64,000 nt of DNA from Delphinus delphis (GCF_949987515.2 NC_082691.1:62069740-62133739), one strand, 5' to 3'; shown: positions 44,031 to 57,034, numbered from the stretch's first letter. Made by a program: numbers and translations. Notes: a model not told the origin generated them from the sequence alone.

Positions 44031-45084
44031 TTGCACTTAGAATTTAGGATTCCAGATCCCTGTCTCCCTGGTCCTTTCCCCCTGCTCTGACAATCCTCCC
44101 CTTGCTCATCTGTATCTACTGCTGTGCCCTGTGGGGGGCGGAACACAGAGGACTTGGGACTCCTCAGCTCTGTGGAGGTCCCAGGAAGCTCTGAAGACAG
44201 GAAGACAGGTCTCCCTTCCTTCTCTACTCCAGGTTTCTGGTGAGGCAGCTTCAAGTATTGTAGAGCTTCTGGAATACAGTTTGAAAACCATGGATCTAAA
44301 TAGGCTGATGTTCATTGCCTTGGTTTCTTAGAAAATTCCAAGGGTCCTTGGGGTGGCTGAAAAGGCTCTGGAGGGTATTGGTTTATCTGATGAGGATGCT
44401 GCCTCCTGCGGGAGAGGGCAGGGGGCCTACTTCGGGAATGGTGCTCGCCCAGGGGAGCCCAGGCCCTGCTACCTGGAATGTCCCTGCAGCCTGCGTATCT
44501 GCGGGAGAGGGGACCTTTATGAGGCAATGGGCCTGGCCTACGCCCCTTCGTGGGGCTGAGCCTTCCATAGCCTCCCTGCTGCTCACCCTGTTGTGTTTCT
44601 GGGCCTTCCAGTGGGCACTCCCTGATGCACCTGGACCTTCTCAGAGCCTGCCTGGCTGTCTGACTCCAGCACAGATGCAGGAGGTGACCAGAGGGCCTTC
44701 AGAATCAAACTTTCCCCAGAGCTGCACAATCTAGAACTCTGGCTCCCACTAGCTTGGGGGAGAAGTGACCCAGGGTCAGCATTTTGCTCCTCCATAGAAA
44801 GAAACCCATACTCCATAGACTGCTATTCAATGAATGCCCAGGACGTTCCCCAAATATGAATTCAATGGGCAAATGCCCGTAAGGCAGCAATTTTGCATCC
44901 TTTTCATGTCCTGGAGCACATAGAAAACAAAAACCTGTGTACAGCTCCCAGAGGAAGTAGAACAGGATGCTTACGGTTACCAAGGGCTCTGAGGGACAGC
45001 ACCTTGGTACGCCTCTCATGGCTTCTGGACATATGAGCACGGCCCCTTGGGACGTGCACAGGTAAAGCGTTTAGCAGAGGGCCT
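44031..45084. other. Intergenic, no recognised feature
   Basis: No confident exon or repeat. A faint MER5-like phrase is near 44240-44290. Confidence 0.4.
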
Positions 45085-45562
45085 ACGGCAGTGGTCCTGA
45101 GCTTTGGCTACACACTACAATCTACCGGGGAGCTTTTAAAAAAATACTTTTGGCCAGGCCTCACCACAGACCAACTGTCTACTGATCTTGGTGGTGAGGC
45201 CCATGCATGGGTACATTTTTTTTTTTAATAAATTTATTTATTTATTTATTTATATTTGGCTGTGTTGGGTCTTCACTGCTGCGTGTTGGCCTTCTCTAGT
45301 TGCGGCGAGCGGGGGCTACTCTTCGCTGTGGTGTGCAGGCTTCTCACTGCAGTGGCTTCTCTTGTTGCAGAGAACTGGCTCTAGGGCGCACGGGCTTAGT
45401 TGCTCTGCGGCACGTGGGATCTTCCCGGACCGGGGCTCAAGCCCGTGTCTCCTGAATTGGCAGGTGGATTCTTAACCACTGTGCCACCAGGGAAGCCCCC
45501 ATGGGTACATTTTGAAAGCTCCCCAGGGATTCTGTAGCACAGGAGGGTTGAGAAGCACTGGC
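45085..45562 (+). mobile_element. MER5A-like hAT fossil split by a CHR SINE
   Basis: The left part starts gcagtggtcctgagctttgg and has 'gggagcttttaaaaaaatac' and 'ggccaggcctcaccacagac'. The right part resumes with 'gctccccagggattctgtag' and ends 'ggttgagaagcactggct'. This is the typical MER5A layout, a non-coding DNA transposon. Confidence 0.8.
45206..45512 (-). mobile_element. CHR-type SINE, long form with internal deletion, target duplication
   Basis: Inverted element 45219-45499, about 281 bp, lacking roughly 50 bp of the repeated agtagttgtgg segment present in the other long copies. The 13 bp direct repeat catgggtacattt flanks it (45206-45218 and 45500-45512). It sits inside a MER5A-like element. 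Confidence 0.95.
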
Positions 45563-47984
45563 TCAAGGCAAGGTGAACATTCAGCAAATGTCAGCGATTC
45601 ACAATAAAAACCCCTTGGTGTCCTCGAATGTGCTGTTCTCCCTGCCTGTGCAGCTGGGCTGGTGTGGCTGGAGAGGGGTGGGGGCCGGGAGTCGCGGGGG
45701 GGAAGCGCTGCTCAGGAGAGATGAATGCTGGGTAGGGCAGCCTGGCATCCATCTCCCTCAGCCACATCTCAGAAAACTGAATTAAAATCTATCTTTTTCG
45801 GCGGCTGCCTGCTTGGCTGGCTGGCTTGTGGAAGCGAGCCGAGGCAGTGAGCACCTCCGGGTAGGGAAAAGCTGTTGAGGAGATGCCCCAGCCTCCCACC
45901 CTAAGGGAAAGAAGGCAACTCAAGGGGTCCTCTGGAAGGAGACCATTCCCAGGGGTGGTCCCTCGGCCCCCCGTCTCCCTCAAGCCAGTCAGGCAGGGTG
46001 AGGAGGGGCTGGCTATCTTGGAAGAAGAAGGAAACTGTGGTCCTGTCCTTGGGGAGGCCCAGTCTGGGGGACCAGACCTGGCATAGCTCAGGGAGAACCA
46101 AGATTGTTTGGAGAGACCAAAGCCATATGCCTAGATGGGCAGAGAACGGTCTGGGGCATGGAAGCCCAGCCTGCTTCAGCATGACAGGGATAGCCCACTA
46201 GGTAGAACTACACTAAATTGGGCATGTGGACACAAGCTTTAGTCCCCAGTCTGAAAAGTGCGTCCTTGGGCCAGTCCTGTGGCCCCTTCGGGCTTGGGCA
46301 CTTCATGCGTAGAGAAGGGGAATAGCCAGCCTTCCTGGAGCCCAGCTCTGATGATGTTCATTTCTGTGCCTCATCCAGGCTGATGCTACTAGGTACGGCT
46401 GGGATTAGAAGCCATCTACAAGGACTGCAGCACCTTGGAGAAAATTAGAGAGGTGCCCTGTCCAGGACCAGCTAGAAAAAGCACCCCTTTTGGTGGACTC
46501 TGCATGCCTGGCTTGGTGGGAAGTGGGCAGAGCAGGAGCTGGATTTCCACCCCTACCTGCCCCATGCAGGGAATGGACTGCACAGTGGGACCTGGAGCCC
46601 TGACTGACCCCTAGCTATGGTCAGCTAGGAGCCTACCCTCTGGCTAGGGGCCTTGCAGCAAAGGGAGAACAGGTGAAGGGAAGGGGTGTGAGCAGAGGAC
46701 TGCGGGTTCATTCCTGTCCACTGGCTGCCCAGGCAGAGAGCAAGAGGTGCCCAACCTGCTCACTGCCCACACCAAGACATACATCCGGGACACAGAACAG
46801 AGGGCAGGGGATCCAGAGCCCAGAGAGGGACCTGGAGTATGGAAAAGGGAATAAACCCGGAAATGAAGGCTGACTCAGAGCCAAGGGTCCTCATCCGGCC
46901 GCCCGACCGCTGACATTCCCAGGGACGGCTGGCCTGCTGCAGGTGACTCTGGTTTCCACCCTTCCTCACACTTCATGCCTCCAGCGTCCCATGCTCCATG
47001 CTCCCCTCCTGACTCAGAGATTGCCGCAGCCCCTCCTTCCCCCTCACGATGTTTCACAGTTTACAGAGCACTTTCACACACAGCATCTTATTTGATCTTC
47101 AGATACCCGGGCTGGAGACAGATGAAAGTAGGCTCCCAGGGGTAATGGCAACAATCTAGAAAGGGGTGTACCCAGGTCCAGAGGGAAGTCCTGTCCATCT
47201 TGTCTGTCTGACTCTAGCAAGGCACCAGGCCCTCTTCTTTCCAGAAGGGTCTCACCCTATACTGATACAGAGAAGAACTAACATTCTCCTCCTCCAGGAA
47301 GCTTTTCTGGACTGAAAGAAATGTGATCCGTGAAGACCAACAGTGTGGTATACAGAGGGGGGCAGGGTTCACTGCGCAGTAAAGAAAAATCATCAACTCA
47401 CTGAGCGGGCCCAGGGAACTCCTCGCATCATTCCAGATACTTCCTTCAAGTTTTCGTTATGGAGTCCTGCTTCACGCTCCAGTCCTCTCCTCCCCAGTTG
47501 GACTAGAATTCCCAAGGAAAGGCTTAAGTCTCTTTCTCTTCCCTCCTCCTCCTTGAAGCTTCCTCAACAAGGTGGCCACACCCAAAACTCAGGCCCACAG
47601 GGAGGCTGAACGATGACTTGAATGAGGAAAGACAGAGCCTGGTTGCAGAACTGTGGATGGGGCTATGGAGGGAGACTTGGGTTGCTGACACCTGGGGTAG
47701 TGACCAGAAACCGTGAGCAGGGGCAGGTGGAAGCAATGTGCTGGCTGGTGGGAGTGGGTAACTGTTCTCTGTCGGGCTTTGGCTCCACGACCAACTGGCT
47801 ACATTGTCTTGACCTGTTTAGTTCCCCGCAATAAGCCTCAACTTATCCATCTGTACTAGGAGGAGGCTGAGTGGTACTACAATAACAGTAGCCATAGTAA
47901 TTAATTCATTAGTGAGGAAATAAAATCAGTGAAAACCTACTTTGGGATGTGTGTACCATTCTTGTTTAATGATGTTGTTAAGAG
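45563..47984. other. Intergenic, upstream flank of ADCYAP1R1
   Basis: Mostly unique. A small CpG-rich patch with an AT-rich neighbour (about 45680-45880, including gaattaaaatctatcttttt) could be a promoter-distal element. A faint inverted MIR is near 47060-47100. No exon is supported. Confidence 0.4.
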
Positions 47985-48150
47985 GTGGGGGGTAGGTACT
48001 ATGATTCCCACGTACAGGGAAGAAGTTGAGGTTCAGAGATGCCCAGTCCCCTGCCCCAGCTCACAGAGCTAGCCCTGGCACAGCAGGGACTGAAGCCAGG
48101 CAGTCTGACTCCAGAGCACTGTCATCTTAAGTTGCTGTAGGCCGCCCCGG
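47985..48150 (-). mobile_element. MIR SINE
   Basis: Inverted MIR: 'ggtaggtactatgattccca', 'gttgaggttcagagatgccc', 'ccaggcagtctgactccaga'. Confidence 0.75.
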
Positions 48151-48419
48151 TAAGGCCCCCACCTCCCTTTTCTGGCCATAGAGGCGTTTTCTAGGGGATC
48201 ACATTTGAAGACATCCAGGCAGGAATGCCGGAGCTAGCTGACTTTCCCAGGCCAGGGCTGCGTGGGCAAAGAAAATCCCAAGGGGAGTCTGGGACTTGCC
48301 CTGTAAGGAAGGCTTCCTGGAGGAGGAGGAGCTGGCTCAGACAGGAAATCAGGAGGACGTGGCAGGGAGAAGGCAGAGGGTTTCTCGCTCTGGGTATCTC
48401 GGGAGGGTTGAAAGGAAGG

Positions 48420-49330
48420 CGGTGAGCCCCGGGGAAGGCCCGACGCTGAGCCCCGGAAGCCGAACTACAGAGGGGAATTGTTGCCTCCGCATCCTCGCCC
48501 CCAGGTCTCCCAGCCGAAGCTCTTGCTCCCATGTGCGGCGGGCGGGGTCCCGCTCCACCCCATCCCCGGCCTAACCCCTCCCCCGGGCGCCCATTGGCCT
48601 GTACCCCACCCCCAGCCTGCGAAGTGCTCTGGGGGAAGGCGGTGGTCGCTCGCCTCCCTCCTGCCCCCGGCCTGGCTTCGCGGTGGAGGCGGCGCCTCTC
48701 CGCAGCCCGGACCCAGCTGGGCTGGCGCGCGGCGCAGGGCGGGCGAGGGCAGGCGGGGGGCGCCGCGCTCGGGCCCCAGGCGGCTACTGACGGCGGCAGC
48801 GGCGGCTCCAGGCGAGCGCGGTCCCCGCGTGCGCACAAGCTCACTCCGCCGCGCAGGGACCCACGGATACCGGCAGCCGGCGGACACACGGACGCGGAGA
48901 CCCGGGCTCGGCGCGCGCTGCTGAGCGCACACGCTCCCCGTCCTCGGGCGGCTCGGGGCGCGGAGTCTGCCCCGGGCCGACCCGCAGCCCGCGGCCCCGC
49001 GGCGAGGCCCCGCTGTGAGCAGGTAAGGGCCGCCCCGCCGCCCCTGCCCCTCTAAGCCCTGTCCGCCCTCCCCCGACTCCAGAACCTTCGCCCCTTGGGG
49101 ACCGCGGAGCCCCTCCTCCAGCTCGGCTGTCTCCGCAAGCAGCGTCCTTCACCGACGGAGAGCGGGCCAGGGCCAGAGCGGGGCCAACCTCCCGAAACCT
49201 AAATGAAGCCGTCTCCCGCCGCTGCACCCATCCTGCGCGACTGTCTGATACCCTCCCTCTCGCCCCCCTCCCCCGCCCTCCCAATATCTGGGATCATGCT
49301 CGGGGGCGACCGATCCTTGCAGCTCGCAGG
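48420..49330 (+). promoter_or_regulatory. ADCYAP1R1: ADCYAP1R1 CpG-island promoter
   Basis: CpG dinucleotides are dense here and rare on both sides. Visible elements are a GC box gggcgggg (48540-48547), an inverted CCAAT box ccattgg (48591-48597) and further G-rich Sp1-type runs at 48736-48762. No TATA box is apparent. The island spans the inferred non-coding first exon, whose donor site lies at 49022/49023. The G-rich runs would suit Sp1/Zac1-type zinc-finger factors, which have been reported to control this gene in rodents; binding here is inferred. Confidence 0.8.
48700..49022 (+). other. ADCYAP1R1: ADCYAP1R1 non-coding exon 1 (5' UTR), start approximate
   Basis: The 3' end is fixed by a strong donor, gagcag|gtaagg, at 49022/49023. 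The start is not visible in sequence; a start about 100 bp downstream of the CCAAT box is assumed. No ATG occurs between about 48600 and 49022, so the exon is non-coding and free of upstream start codons. Splicing to exon 2 at 60098 is inferred from the known gene structure and the matching splice signals. Confidence 0.6.
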
Positions 49331-51409
49331 GGGTGGGGTGGGCTAGCTACCTCGCGCCCCTCTCCGTGCCAGAAGGGAGGACCAGGGGCAGGGAAGGCAC
49401 TGCGGCCGGAGGGACCCACAGGGACCTGTCTCTCTACTCCCAGGGCAGACGGACGCGGCCAGGCGAAGCTGGAGGGTCCCCAGGGGGTTGGGTACCGCAG
49501 TCCTCACGGGATTTGAGGGGTGGGCAAGCGGCGTGCTGTGTACAGAGTGGAGTATGGGCCGGCGGAGAATGTCCCCCTGTAGTGACACCTTCGGGATTGT
49601 TCAGAAGAGCGTCGTCTCTCGGTTTCCCGCGGCGCAGAGAGGCGGGGGTCCGGATGCCTGGGCTTCTGCGATCCCGCGAGGAAACGCCCCACGGGGGCCT
49701 GTGGGAGAAACGCGGTGGCCTCCCCTGGCTGAAGTGGGCTCGCCTGAGATGAGACCCCTGCCCACTGCCTTAAAGGCACAGGCTCGTGCTGCAGCTGCGG
49801 GAGGCTGGGGCCCACATCCTGGGCAGGCAGGACCTTTGCAGGTTGGGTGGCGGGTGGTCCGAAGGGGCCAGGGTGCCAATGGATGGAGCTAGACGCTCAG
49901 GGGAGAGCCCAGCCAGGAGCTGATTGTATTTCACGTGGAGCTGGGAGTGGAAGCTCACTCCTGGCCCGTGCTCAGACCCCCTTTGAAAGCTGCTGGGGGA
50001 AGGATGGAGGACCCCTGCTAAATTCTCCAGATGATTTCTATGCTTTTAGTGCAGGTGCATGTCTCCCTTATCCGCTCCCCCCGCCTTCCCACACACACCA
50101 AAAGAAAATATACAGCATTTGGCTCTTCTAGTGAGCAGCGCTGCATTGGGGGCGGCTGGGGGATGGGAGGGGGCTACACAGTCTGTGGAGGGCAGCCTGC
50201 CTCGGGACCCTCTTGGGCAGAGGCAGACAAGCATTGTGAAGGTCAGGCTGGAGGCTCTGAGCGGCTGTGGGCTTCTGAAGGGGATACAAAACTGTGTATG
50301 GGCCTTGGTTGGGGGGCAGCAACGCTCAGATTTTCTCAGGGGGCCAGTCTGAGTTGGTGCTGGGTGCAGGTCGGGTTGGCAGAACCCCCAGTCCTCAGAT
50401 GAATCTGGGGCTCCTCTTCTCCACTGACTTTGGGGAGGGCAAGTAGAGGTTTCAGTCTGGACACCAGTCAAAATTTGAGTATATGAATTAGAGATACAAC
50501 ACACTGGGGCAGGCCCTGTCCAGATCTTCCAAACAGTTCATCAACAAGTGTGTGTGGGGTGACCAGGGAGGCGAACCCGGTGCCTTCCCTCCCCTGTGGT
50601 GGGTAGTTCATCCATGATTCTGTGTCTGGGACAAGACCGTATGATTCTGTTTGCCGCTATGTGCAGTGAGAGGGGTTATCTCTGGGAAGCCTCTTGAAGG
50701 ACTCTTTCCTACATTCTAAGAACTAATCAGGCTAAAAGTTTCATTAAGGTCCTGTTTTGTGTAAGGTTAAGGCTGGCAGGGCGTTGATTGGAGAAACGCT
50801 TTGGAATACATCCTTTCTCGTGCGGCCACCCCTCTTTGCCGTGCTCCTACTTTGGGACATTTCCTCAATTTGTGTTGAATAAACAAAACAACACAAAATG
50901 GGTGTTTAGAGATCAGTATCTACACCTAAGAGCCTAGGAAAGACAAGAGCTAAGGCCACAAGGTGGCTTTCTTCCTGGGGATGTGGCCTCAGGTTCAGTG
51001 TCCCAGGTCTCTGGCCTCTTAGGGGTGAAGATTTCATTGACCCAGGGCTGGCACTGTTAAGCAGAGGACACCTTGTGCTGTCTGCCAGAGGGCAGAACCA
51101 AGGTGTGCCAAGCACAGAGCACGAGCTCAGCTCAGTGCCAGGAAGGCCTTGCTTCCCTGAGAGCTACCCAGTGTGGAGCCGACACTTGGGGTGACTGTGG
51201 GTTTCCTGTCTGGGGAGGTATGTGAGCAGAGGTCCCATGTCCAGACAGGTGGGGCAGGGGCCCTGGAAGCCTTGGCCACCTCTGAATGGAGGAATCTACA
51301 AGTCCAGGGTCTGACTGGTCTGGGCCTAGTGGTCCAGCTGCCTGGCAACATTCAGGCTGCAAACTCTTCAGCTGTGGTGTGTTTGTACTGAGCCCTGGAT
51401 GCCGTCAGA

Positions 51410-51600
51410 GGCACATGGTGACAGCCACCTCCACAGTGACACACAGAGAGGGAGTGACACACTGCCGGGGCGGCATGCAGGTTTCCCATGACACCTGCCA
51501 GAGAACTGGGGCAAACATACAACAGCAGAGCACGACATACATACGGACACGGGGACACACCCTCTCACACAGATCTCGACACACCTGGGGACTCAGACGT
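51410..51600. repeat. Degenerate ACAC-rich patch
   Basis: Repeated gacac/acacac-like motifs (gtgacacacagag, gtgacacactg, cgacatacatacgg, ggggacacacc, cgacacacc) resemble a decayed CA-based array. Confidence 0.4.
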
Positions 51601-51699
51601 CTGCCCAGTGAAGATCACAAATTCTTCCTTAATGAGCGTCCAGATGCACGTTGCACTGAGTGGAGAAAGCGTGTGTGTTGTTGCGTGAGGGTGGAACGA

Positions 51700-52032
51700 G
51701 GGTGGGTAGGCTTTTTCTGTAACGGGCCAGATAGTAAATATTTTAGGCTTTGCTGGCCGTACACTAGGTTGCAACTGCTCCATCCTGCTGTCATAACGTA
51801 GAAGCAGCCATAGATGATACTTATGCAAACGAGCAGGGCTATGTTCTGATCATCTTTATTTACGGACACAAATTTGAATTTCGTACAATTTTCCTGTGTC
51901 ATGAAGTATGAGCCTTTTAATTTTTTCCTGACCATTTGAAGATGAAAAAACATTTTTGGCTCACTGGCTGTACAAAAATAGGTGACAGGCCGGATCTGAC
52001 CTGCTGGAAGGGTTTGTGAACCCCTGGGCTGT
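51700..52032 (+). mobile_element. hAT-type DNA transposon fossil
   Basis: 'ggctttttctgtaacgggcc', 'agatagtaaatattttaggc', 'gaagcagccatagatgatac' and the end 'gaagggtttgtgaacccctg' are the ordered hallmarks of a common mammalian non-autonomous hAT element. The terminal segments are partly complementary, as expected for terminal inverted repeats. It is non-coding. Confidence 0.75.
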
Positions 52033-53844
52033 AGGTTAGCAAAGAGAAGTGGTTTAAGAGGTGGAAGAAGGGAGGGGCTTAGTCCTGGGGGCCCAAGCCG
52101 CCCTAGGGGGGGCCTTCCCTTCACCCTGCCTGGAGCTCAGGGTGCCCATCTATGTAATGCCTGGCCTCAGCATCCTACCTTAGACAGGCCTCTGCTGTGT
52201 TCATGTGATAAATCTCCTGTACTAAGGACACCCGGAGACCACATCCATGCCTGAAAATGAAAGGACATCGCATCGCTGAGCTCACCAAACAGGTCCTGAG
52301 CCCCCATTCCCATTCACCCTCTTTGGCCAGGGGCATGCCCATCTCCACCAGTAGGAAAACTTCAGGGAAACCTGGACATGCCCCTTGTTCCCAGACAGGC
52401 TTCAAACTCACAAAGAGAAGGATGAGGCCTGAAATAGCCGAGGCAAGAGTAAGGGGCTCCTCATCTAGGGCTGGTAGTTCTCAGAGGAGGGTGAGGCCAG
52501 TGGAGGTGGGTGCAGCCGGGGTGGGCTTCCTGGAGGTGGTGGCAGGAGGTTAGATTGGCCTTGTGGAATATCTGGACATTCTCTTCCCAGCTCCAGGCAT
52601 TGCCTTAGCTGTCACCTTTCCCCCGTGAAAAATGGGCCTCAGAGAAGGGCGGCTGAGACAAAAGACTAAACACACAGTTCCTTTGCGGGCACTTCCGATG
52701 TCCCAGTGTCTGATTTAAGGTCGTGTGGTGAATCGGGTCCTGCCTTTGGTTTCTTCCTATCTCTCCTGTCTGTCCCCTTCTGACATTTGTTTCCTGCCAT
52801 TTCCCCAGAGGGGTGGGCCAGGGAGACTTTCTTTTCCCACTTGCCCAAGCCTCTGGATTCTGTCCCCCACTTTCCATTCCAGCTGCCCTTCCCTGCCCAG
52901 GCCCCCATCACCTCTACCCTGAATCCAGGATAGGTTTTCTGCCTGCGCTTTGCTCCTTCCGCTCAGCTCACCAGCCTTCTGAGGAATACTCCCTAAACGG
53001 GCAGCTTAGCACGTCACTGCCCTGTAACACTCCTCAGTGCCCCCAGCCCTCTCCCGTGGAGCTAGGCTGCAGTGGCCCTGGCATCCGCAGACTAGCACCA
53101 GTCTTCCACCCTCTCGTCCACCCCCAACTCCTGGTATTTTGCTGGGTCCCTCGACACCCCGCATTCACCTTCCTAAACCCGTCCACCCGGCACTCCTCAG
53201 GGTTGAGGGTCCCCACCGCGTGTTCTACCTGTGCCCGTCAGAGCTGGCCCGCCCTTCCAGGGCCTCACAGCTACTCTGGAGGGACTGCTGGCTAGCAGGG
53301 GTCAGCGCAGGTGGCAGTGCTCGCCATCCCACCTGCCCCAGCCTCACCCCCCGCCTGGGAGGTGCTAAGCAAACTCTCCACAAACCAGAGCCTGCTTCCT
53401 GTGCCCTCCCTCCCGCCCTCTCCCCACGCACCTCCCACCGCCTTCCATCACTTCCCGTCCCTCCTTTCCCCTTTCTGGTATCTTCTGTTTCCTCCTTCCC
53501 ATTCTTCTCCCCTCATCCTCTTTCAGGCCCTGGGGGGCTGTCCCAGGCAGAGGACTCCCAGGACCCCTCCAGGACAGGAGATGTGCCTGAACTAGCCAGT
53601 GTGGAAGGGCTTTGCAACGTGACCTTGGGAAAGGCTCTGGGTCTCTTCGGGCCTCAAACCCTCACCTGTGAAATGGGATATTACTACCCGTGTGCATGTG
53701 TGCCCAGCCTTTCCCTACCCTGAGCCCAGGTTCCCTCTGTGTAAAATGCAGGGCCTGGGTGGAATCATCGTAGGCCTTCCAGGGACCTGGCTTCTGTCAC
53801 CTGCTGTGCCCAGGGCTCCGGGGACCAGGCTTTGAAAGGGGAAC

Positions 53845-53960
53845 GTTGGAACATCAAAGAGGAACGTCAGCGTTAATGATTAATCCATTGATTGCCAGAA
53901 CACCCCTCACTCCGGCATTGGACACTGACCTTTATCAGCTCTGACCTTATTGGGGAGGAA
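53845..53960. promoter_or_regulatory. Candidate intron 1 enhancer (TAATGATTAATCC cluster)
   Basis: Repeat-free stretch with taatgattaatccattgatt (53874-53893), combining TAAT, TAATCC and TGATT half-sites. It also has two gaacgt motifs (about 53841 and 53862) and CTTATC/CTTATT segments. Its position in intron 1 makes a role for ADCYAP1R1 plausible; this is inference. Confidence 0.35.
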
Positions 53961-55059
53961 AGAGGTTCTTGTCTCCCAGAAAGAAGTTAAGTTCTCTCCC
54001 TTTGAGGGGTGCGTTGGAGAGGCAGTGCTTCATCTTTCAGGCTTCCCTCTCTGGTCCTCTGTACTAGGAGGGCAAGGAGGAAGTGGGAGGCGAGTGCTGC
54101 TCAGGTTTCGTTAATAAAGGGAGCACGTGTAGAGCGAGGGAGGTGTAGGGTCCGCCTTCCCTGGGTCATCTTTGGTGTGGTGCCCAGGCTTGGCACTGCC
54201 CCACGAGGGAGAGGGATGCGGAGCGGCCAGAGGAGTCCAGTAGGAGATGCCTCAGCTCCATGAGGGCAGAAGAGGGACCCAGGGCTGTGTGGCCCCATGG
54301 AGAGGAGGAGTGAGATGCTGCCCTCCCACTGTGGGGGGCTCCCAGGAGACAAAGGAGCCTGTGCTGCTCACGGCTGGCCTGGAAGGGTGCAGTGGAGAGA
54401 CGTCAGCTTCCCCGAGGGCCCTGGACTGGCTGCTGGAGAGGGCTGAGCGCCCCAGCCCAGGAGCTGGACCACTCTCAGCTGGGGGGCTGCAGAAAGGGTC
54501 CTGCAGGGTGTGGGGCAGTGTGGGGGGTGGCTGCAGGGTCTCCGAGTCCCCTCCCACTGCCCGCGGAAAGTCAGAGCCCGGTGAGTCACCGCTGGCTCCG
54601 GTGTGCTGACTGATGACGCCGTCTTCCTGCGTGCCTGGCGCAGTGGCTCGCCGGAGGAAAACAGCTGCTCTTTCTGTTCCCGCCCCAGGCCAGTTGCTGG
54701 GCTTCTGGGGCCTGAGGAGGGCAGGCCCTCCCAAGTCTGTAAGGGGGGCACGTGCGTTCTCCCCAGGCAGGGCTCCGGGACTCTCTCCTGTGTGACCTTG
54801 GGAAGTGTCTCCCCCGCCTCTGGCCTCAGTTTCCCCACAGGAAACTCCGTACTGTAGGGGAGGTGACCTTTAAAGTCCATTTCAGGTCTGAAATGCTGTG
54901 TCTGTAATTCACTCTTCTTAAGGAGGGTGCTTCAGATATAGAAGTGTGGGCAGAGGGTAGCAGAGGGCCTGGCCAGTCCCCAGGGATGTGAGAGGGTACT
55001 ACTAGGGTACCAATGGACTCTGAGCTGGTCTTCCTTTTACCAATAACAGAGAGTGGCAG

Positions 55060-55312
55060 GAGCATAGGGATGGAGTGCACAAGCTTTGGAGCCAAGCTGC
55101 TTCGGTTCACTTCCCAGCTCTACCACATGCTTGCTGTGTGTCCTTGGGGAAGTTGCTTAGCCTTTCTGTGCCTCAGTCGCCTCAGCTATAGAATGAGGAT
55201 AATGCTAGGAACGACTGCATGGGTTTGGGGCAGGTGAAATGAGTTAATGCATGCTGATTGTTTGGAAGAGTGCCTGGCATGTACCGAGTGGTTAATAAAT
55301 GTTAGCCATCAG
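55060..55312 (+). mobile_element. MIR SINE, near full length
   Basis: 'agctttggagccaagctgct', 'tgcttgctgtgtgtccttgg', 'ctttctgtgcctcagtcgcc' and the end 'gtggttaataaatgttagcc' cover most of MIR. Confidence 0.9.
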
Positions 55313-55399
55313 CAAATAAAAGTGCAGCAGGCCTGATGTTCCTATTTTGAATATGACAGAGGGCTTATGGTGGTGGAGGTGGCAGCAGGAAGGTGAAGA

Positions 55400-55660
55400 A
55401 ACCTGAACACAAAGTGGTAAGATAATAATAGTAGTTAACACACGTGTAGCCCTTATTGGGAGCCAGGCTATACTCCGCTCTCCATAGTTTACTTGTATCA
55501 ATTGGTTGATGCCTCCCAGTAACATCTATGAAGTAGGTATTACTGTTATTCCATTTTCACATATAATTGAATTAAGCCACAGAAAAGTTAAGTGGCTTCC
55601 CTGAGGTCTTTAAGCTTAAAACCCTAGCAAAATGGTTCCTGAGTCCACCACACTACACGC
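55400..55660 (-). mobile_element. MIR SINE
   Basis: Inverted MIR: 'ataatagtagttaacacacg', 'tgaagtaggtattactgtta', 'ccacagaaaagttaagtggc'. It lies head-to-head close to the plus-strand MIR at 55060. Confidence 0.8.
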
Positions 55661-56536
55661 CAGGAGGTAGTTTAATTGTCCTCAGATTAGTTGCAAAAGC
55701 CAGTTTATCCCAGCAGAGCCTGGACCCAAGAGAGAGCACCTGGGAGTATCAGTGACCAGGTCATCCAGAGCCACATGCGTGGCTGGGCTGAAAGAGCCCA
55801 GCATCCATCCTCAGGGAGGGGAGGGTCCAACCCCAGGCTGCAGTGGCCAGGCCTGGCCCTTAGGAGGGTCACTGGCAGCTTGGGGGAGTCCAGAGGAGAG
55901 AGGCAGCTGGAACAGGGTGCAGGGGACAGGGCTGGGAATGGCTGACCCAGGGGACACATCTCAAAGTGCTTTCCTGGGACAGAGGAGCCAGGCATGTGGT
56001 CCAGAGGAGTATGAGGTTTGGGACAGGTGGCCTCAGACCGTAAACTCTGAGCATTGTCCCGCAGGGGCTGTGCCCAGTTGCCTCGGGGCGGGGGTCAGGG
56101 GAGAAGAGGTGGGGGCTGAGGTCACCATCGTGGAGAGGCTGCAGGAGGTCGTCTCTGAGGTTTCCAGCTGAGGTCGGGCGTGGGAAGGTCAAGGCCTGGG
56201 AGCTCCCAGCTTCCCTCTTTCCATCTCTTGGCTAGCGAGTGTCTGTGTCCTGTTGGGCAGAGGGTGGACGGTAGTTGGGGAAGGGGAACAAGAGGGGGCA
56301 AAAGTGGGAATCAGGAACCCGGGTCTAGTGCCAGAGGAGGCCTCGTGTTGAGAGTACCCCAGCCCCTCCACCCTGCGGCGCTGGGCTGGGGGCACGCCGC
56401 TCTCCTGGTTCGCCGCGTTGTCTGAGCAGCCTGGTGACAAAGCAGGGAGCGGGGGAATGGTTAGGCGGGGGCCTCTGATCGCTTCAGCTTGTTTTTAATC
56501 CACTGCAGGGATAAGCAGCCCGCAAGTCTGGGCATC

Positions 56537-56663
<127 letters not shown>

Positions 56664-57030
56664 TGCGCATGCTCATGTGTGTGTGTACCTGCGGCCACAT
56701 CTGAATCCGGATACATCTGACTGCCGCTGAATATCTGAGTGCCTTTGCAGAATGAGTGTGTGTGATAATATGCATCAATAGTCTGATGAACATATGTGAA
56801 GATCTAAATCGCTGTGTGATGCCTCTGCACACACCTTTGTGCTGTGCTCTGAGTGTGCCTCTGCATTTCTGTGAAGGCGTGTGGAGCTGTCTCTCAGTCC
56901 CTGAAGGAATCTCCACCTTTGTGTATTCCACACATGGGTGTTTATATTGATGCCTTCAGGTGCGTGCCCTGGGGATAAATGTCTGTCTCTGTGGAGTTGA
57001 CGTGTCTTTATGCTCTTCTTTGTAAACCTG

Positions 57031-57034
<4 letters not shown>

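Noticed and set aside
1..48400. Exons of GHRHR, expected upstream of ADCYAP1R1 in mammals
   Set aside because: No frame shows class B receptor transmembrane or ectodomain motifs in this interval, so GHRHR must lie left of the window.
48191..48889. 232-residue minus-strand open frame at the promoter
   Set aside because: The CpG island has few stop codons, so long frames arise on all strands. The peptide is low-complexity Pro/Arg/Ala-rich with no recognisable domain.
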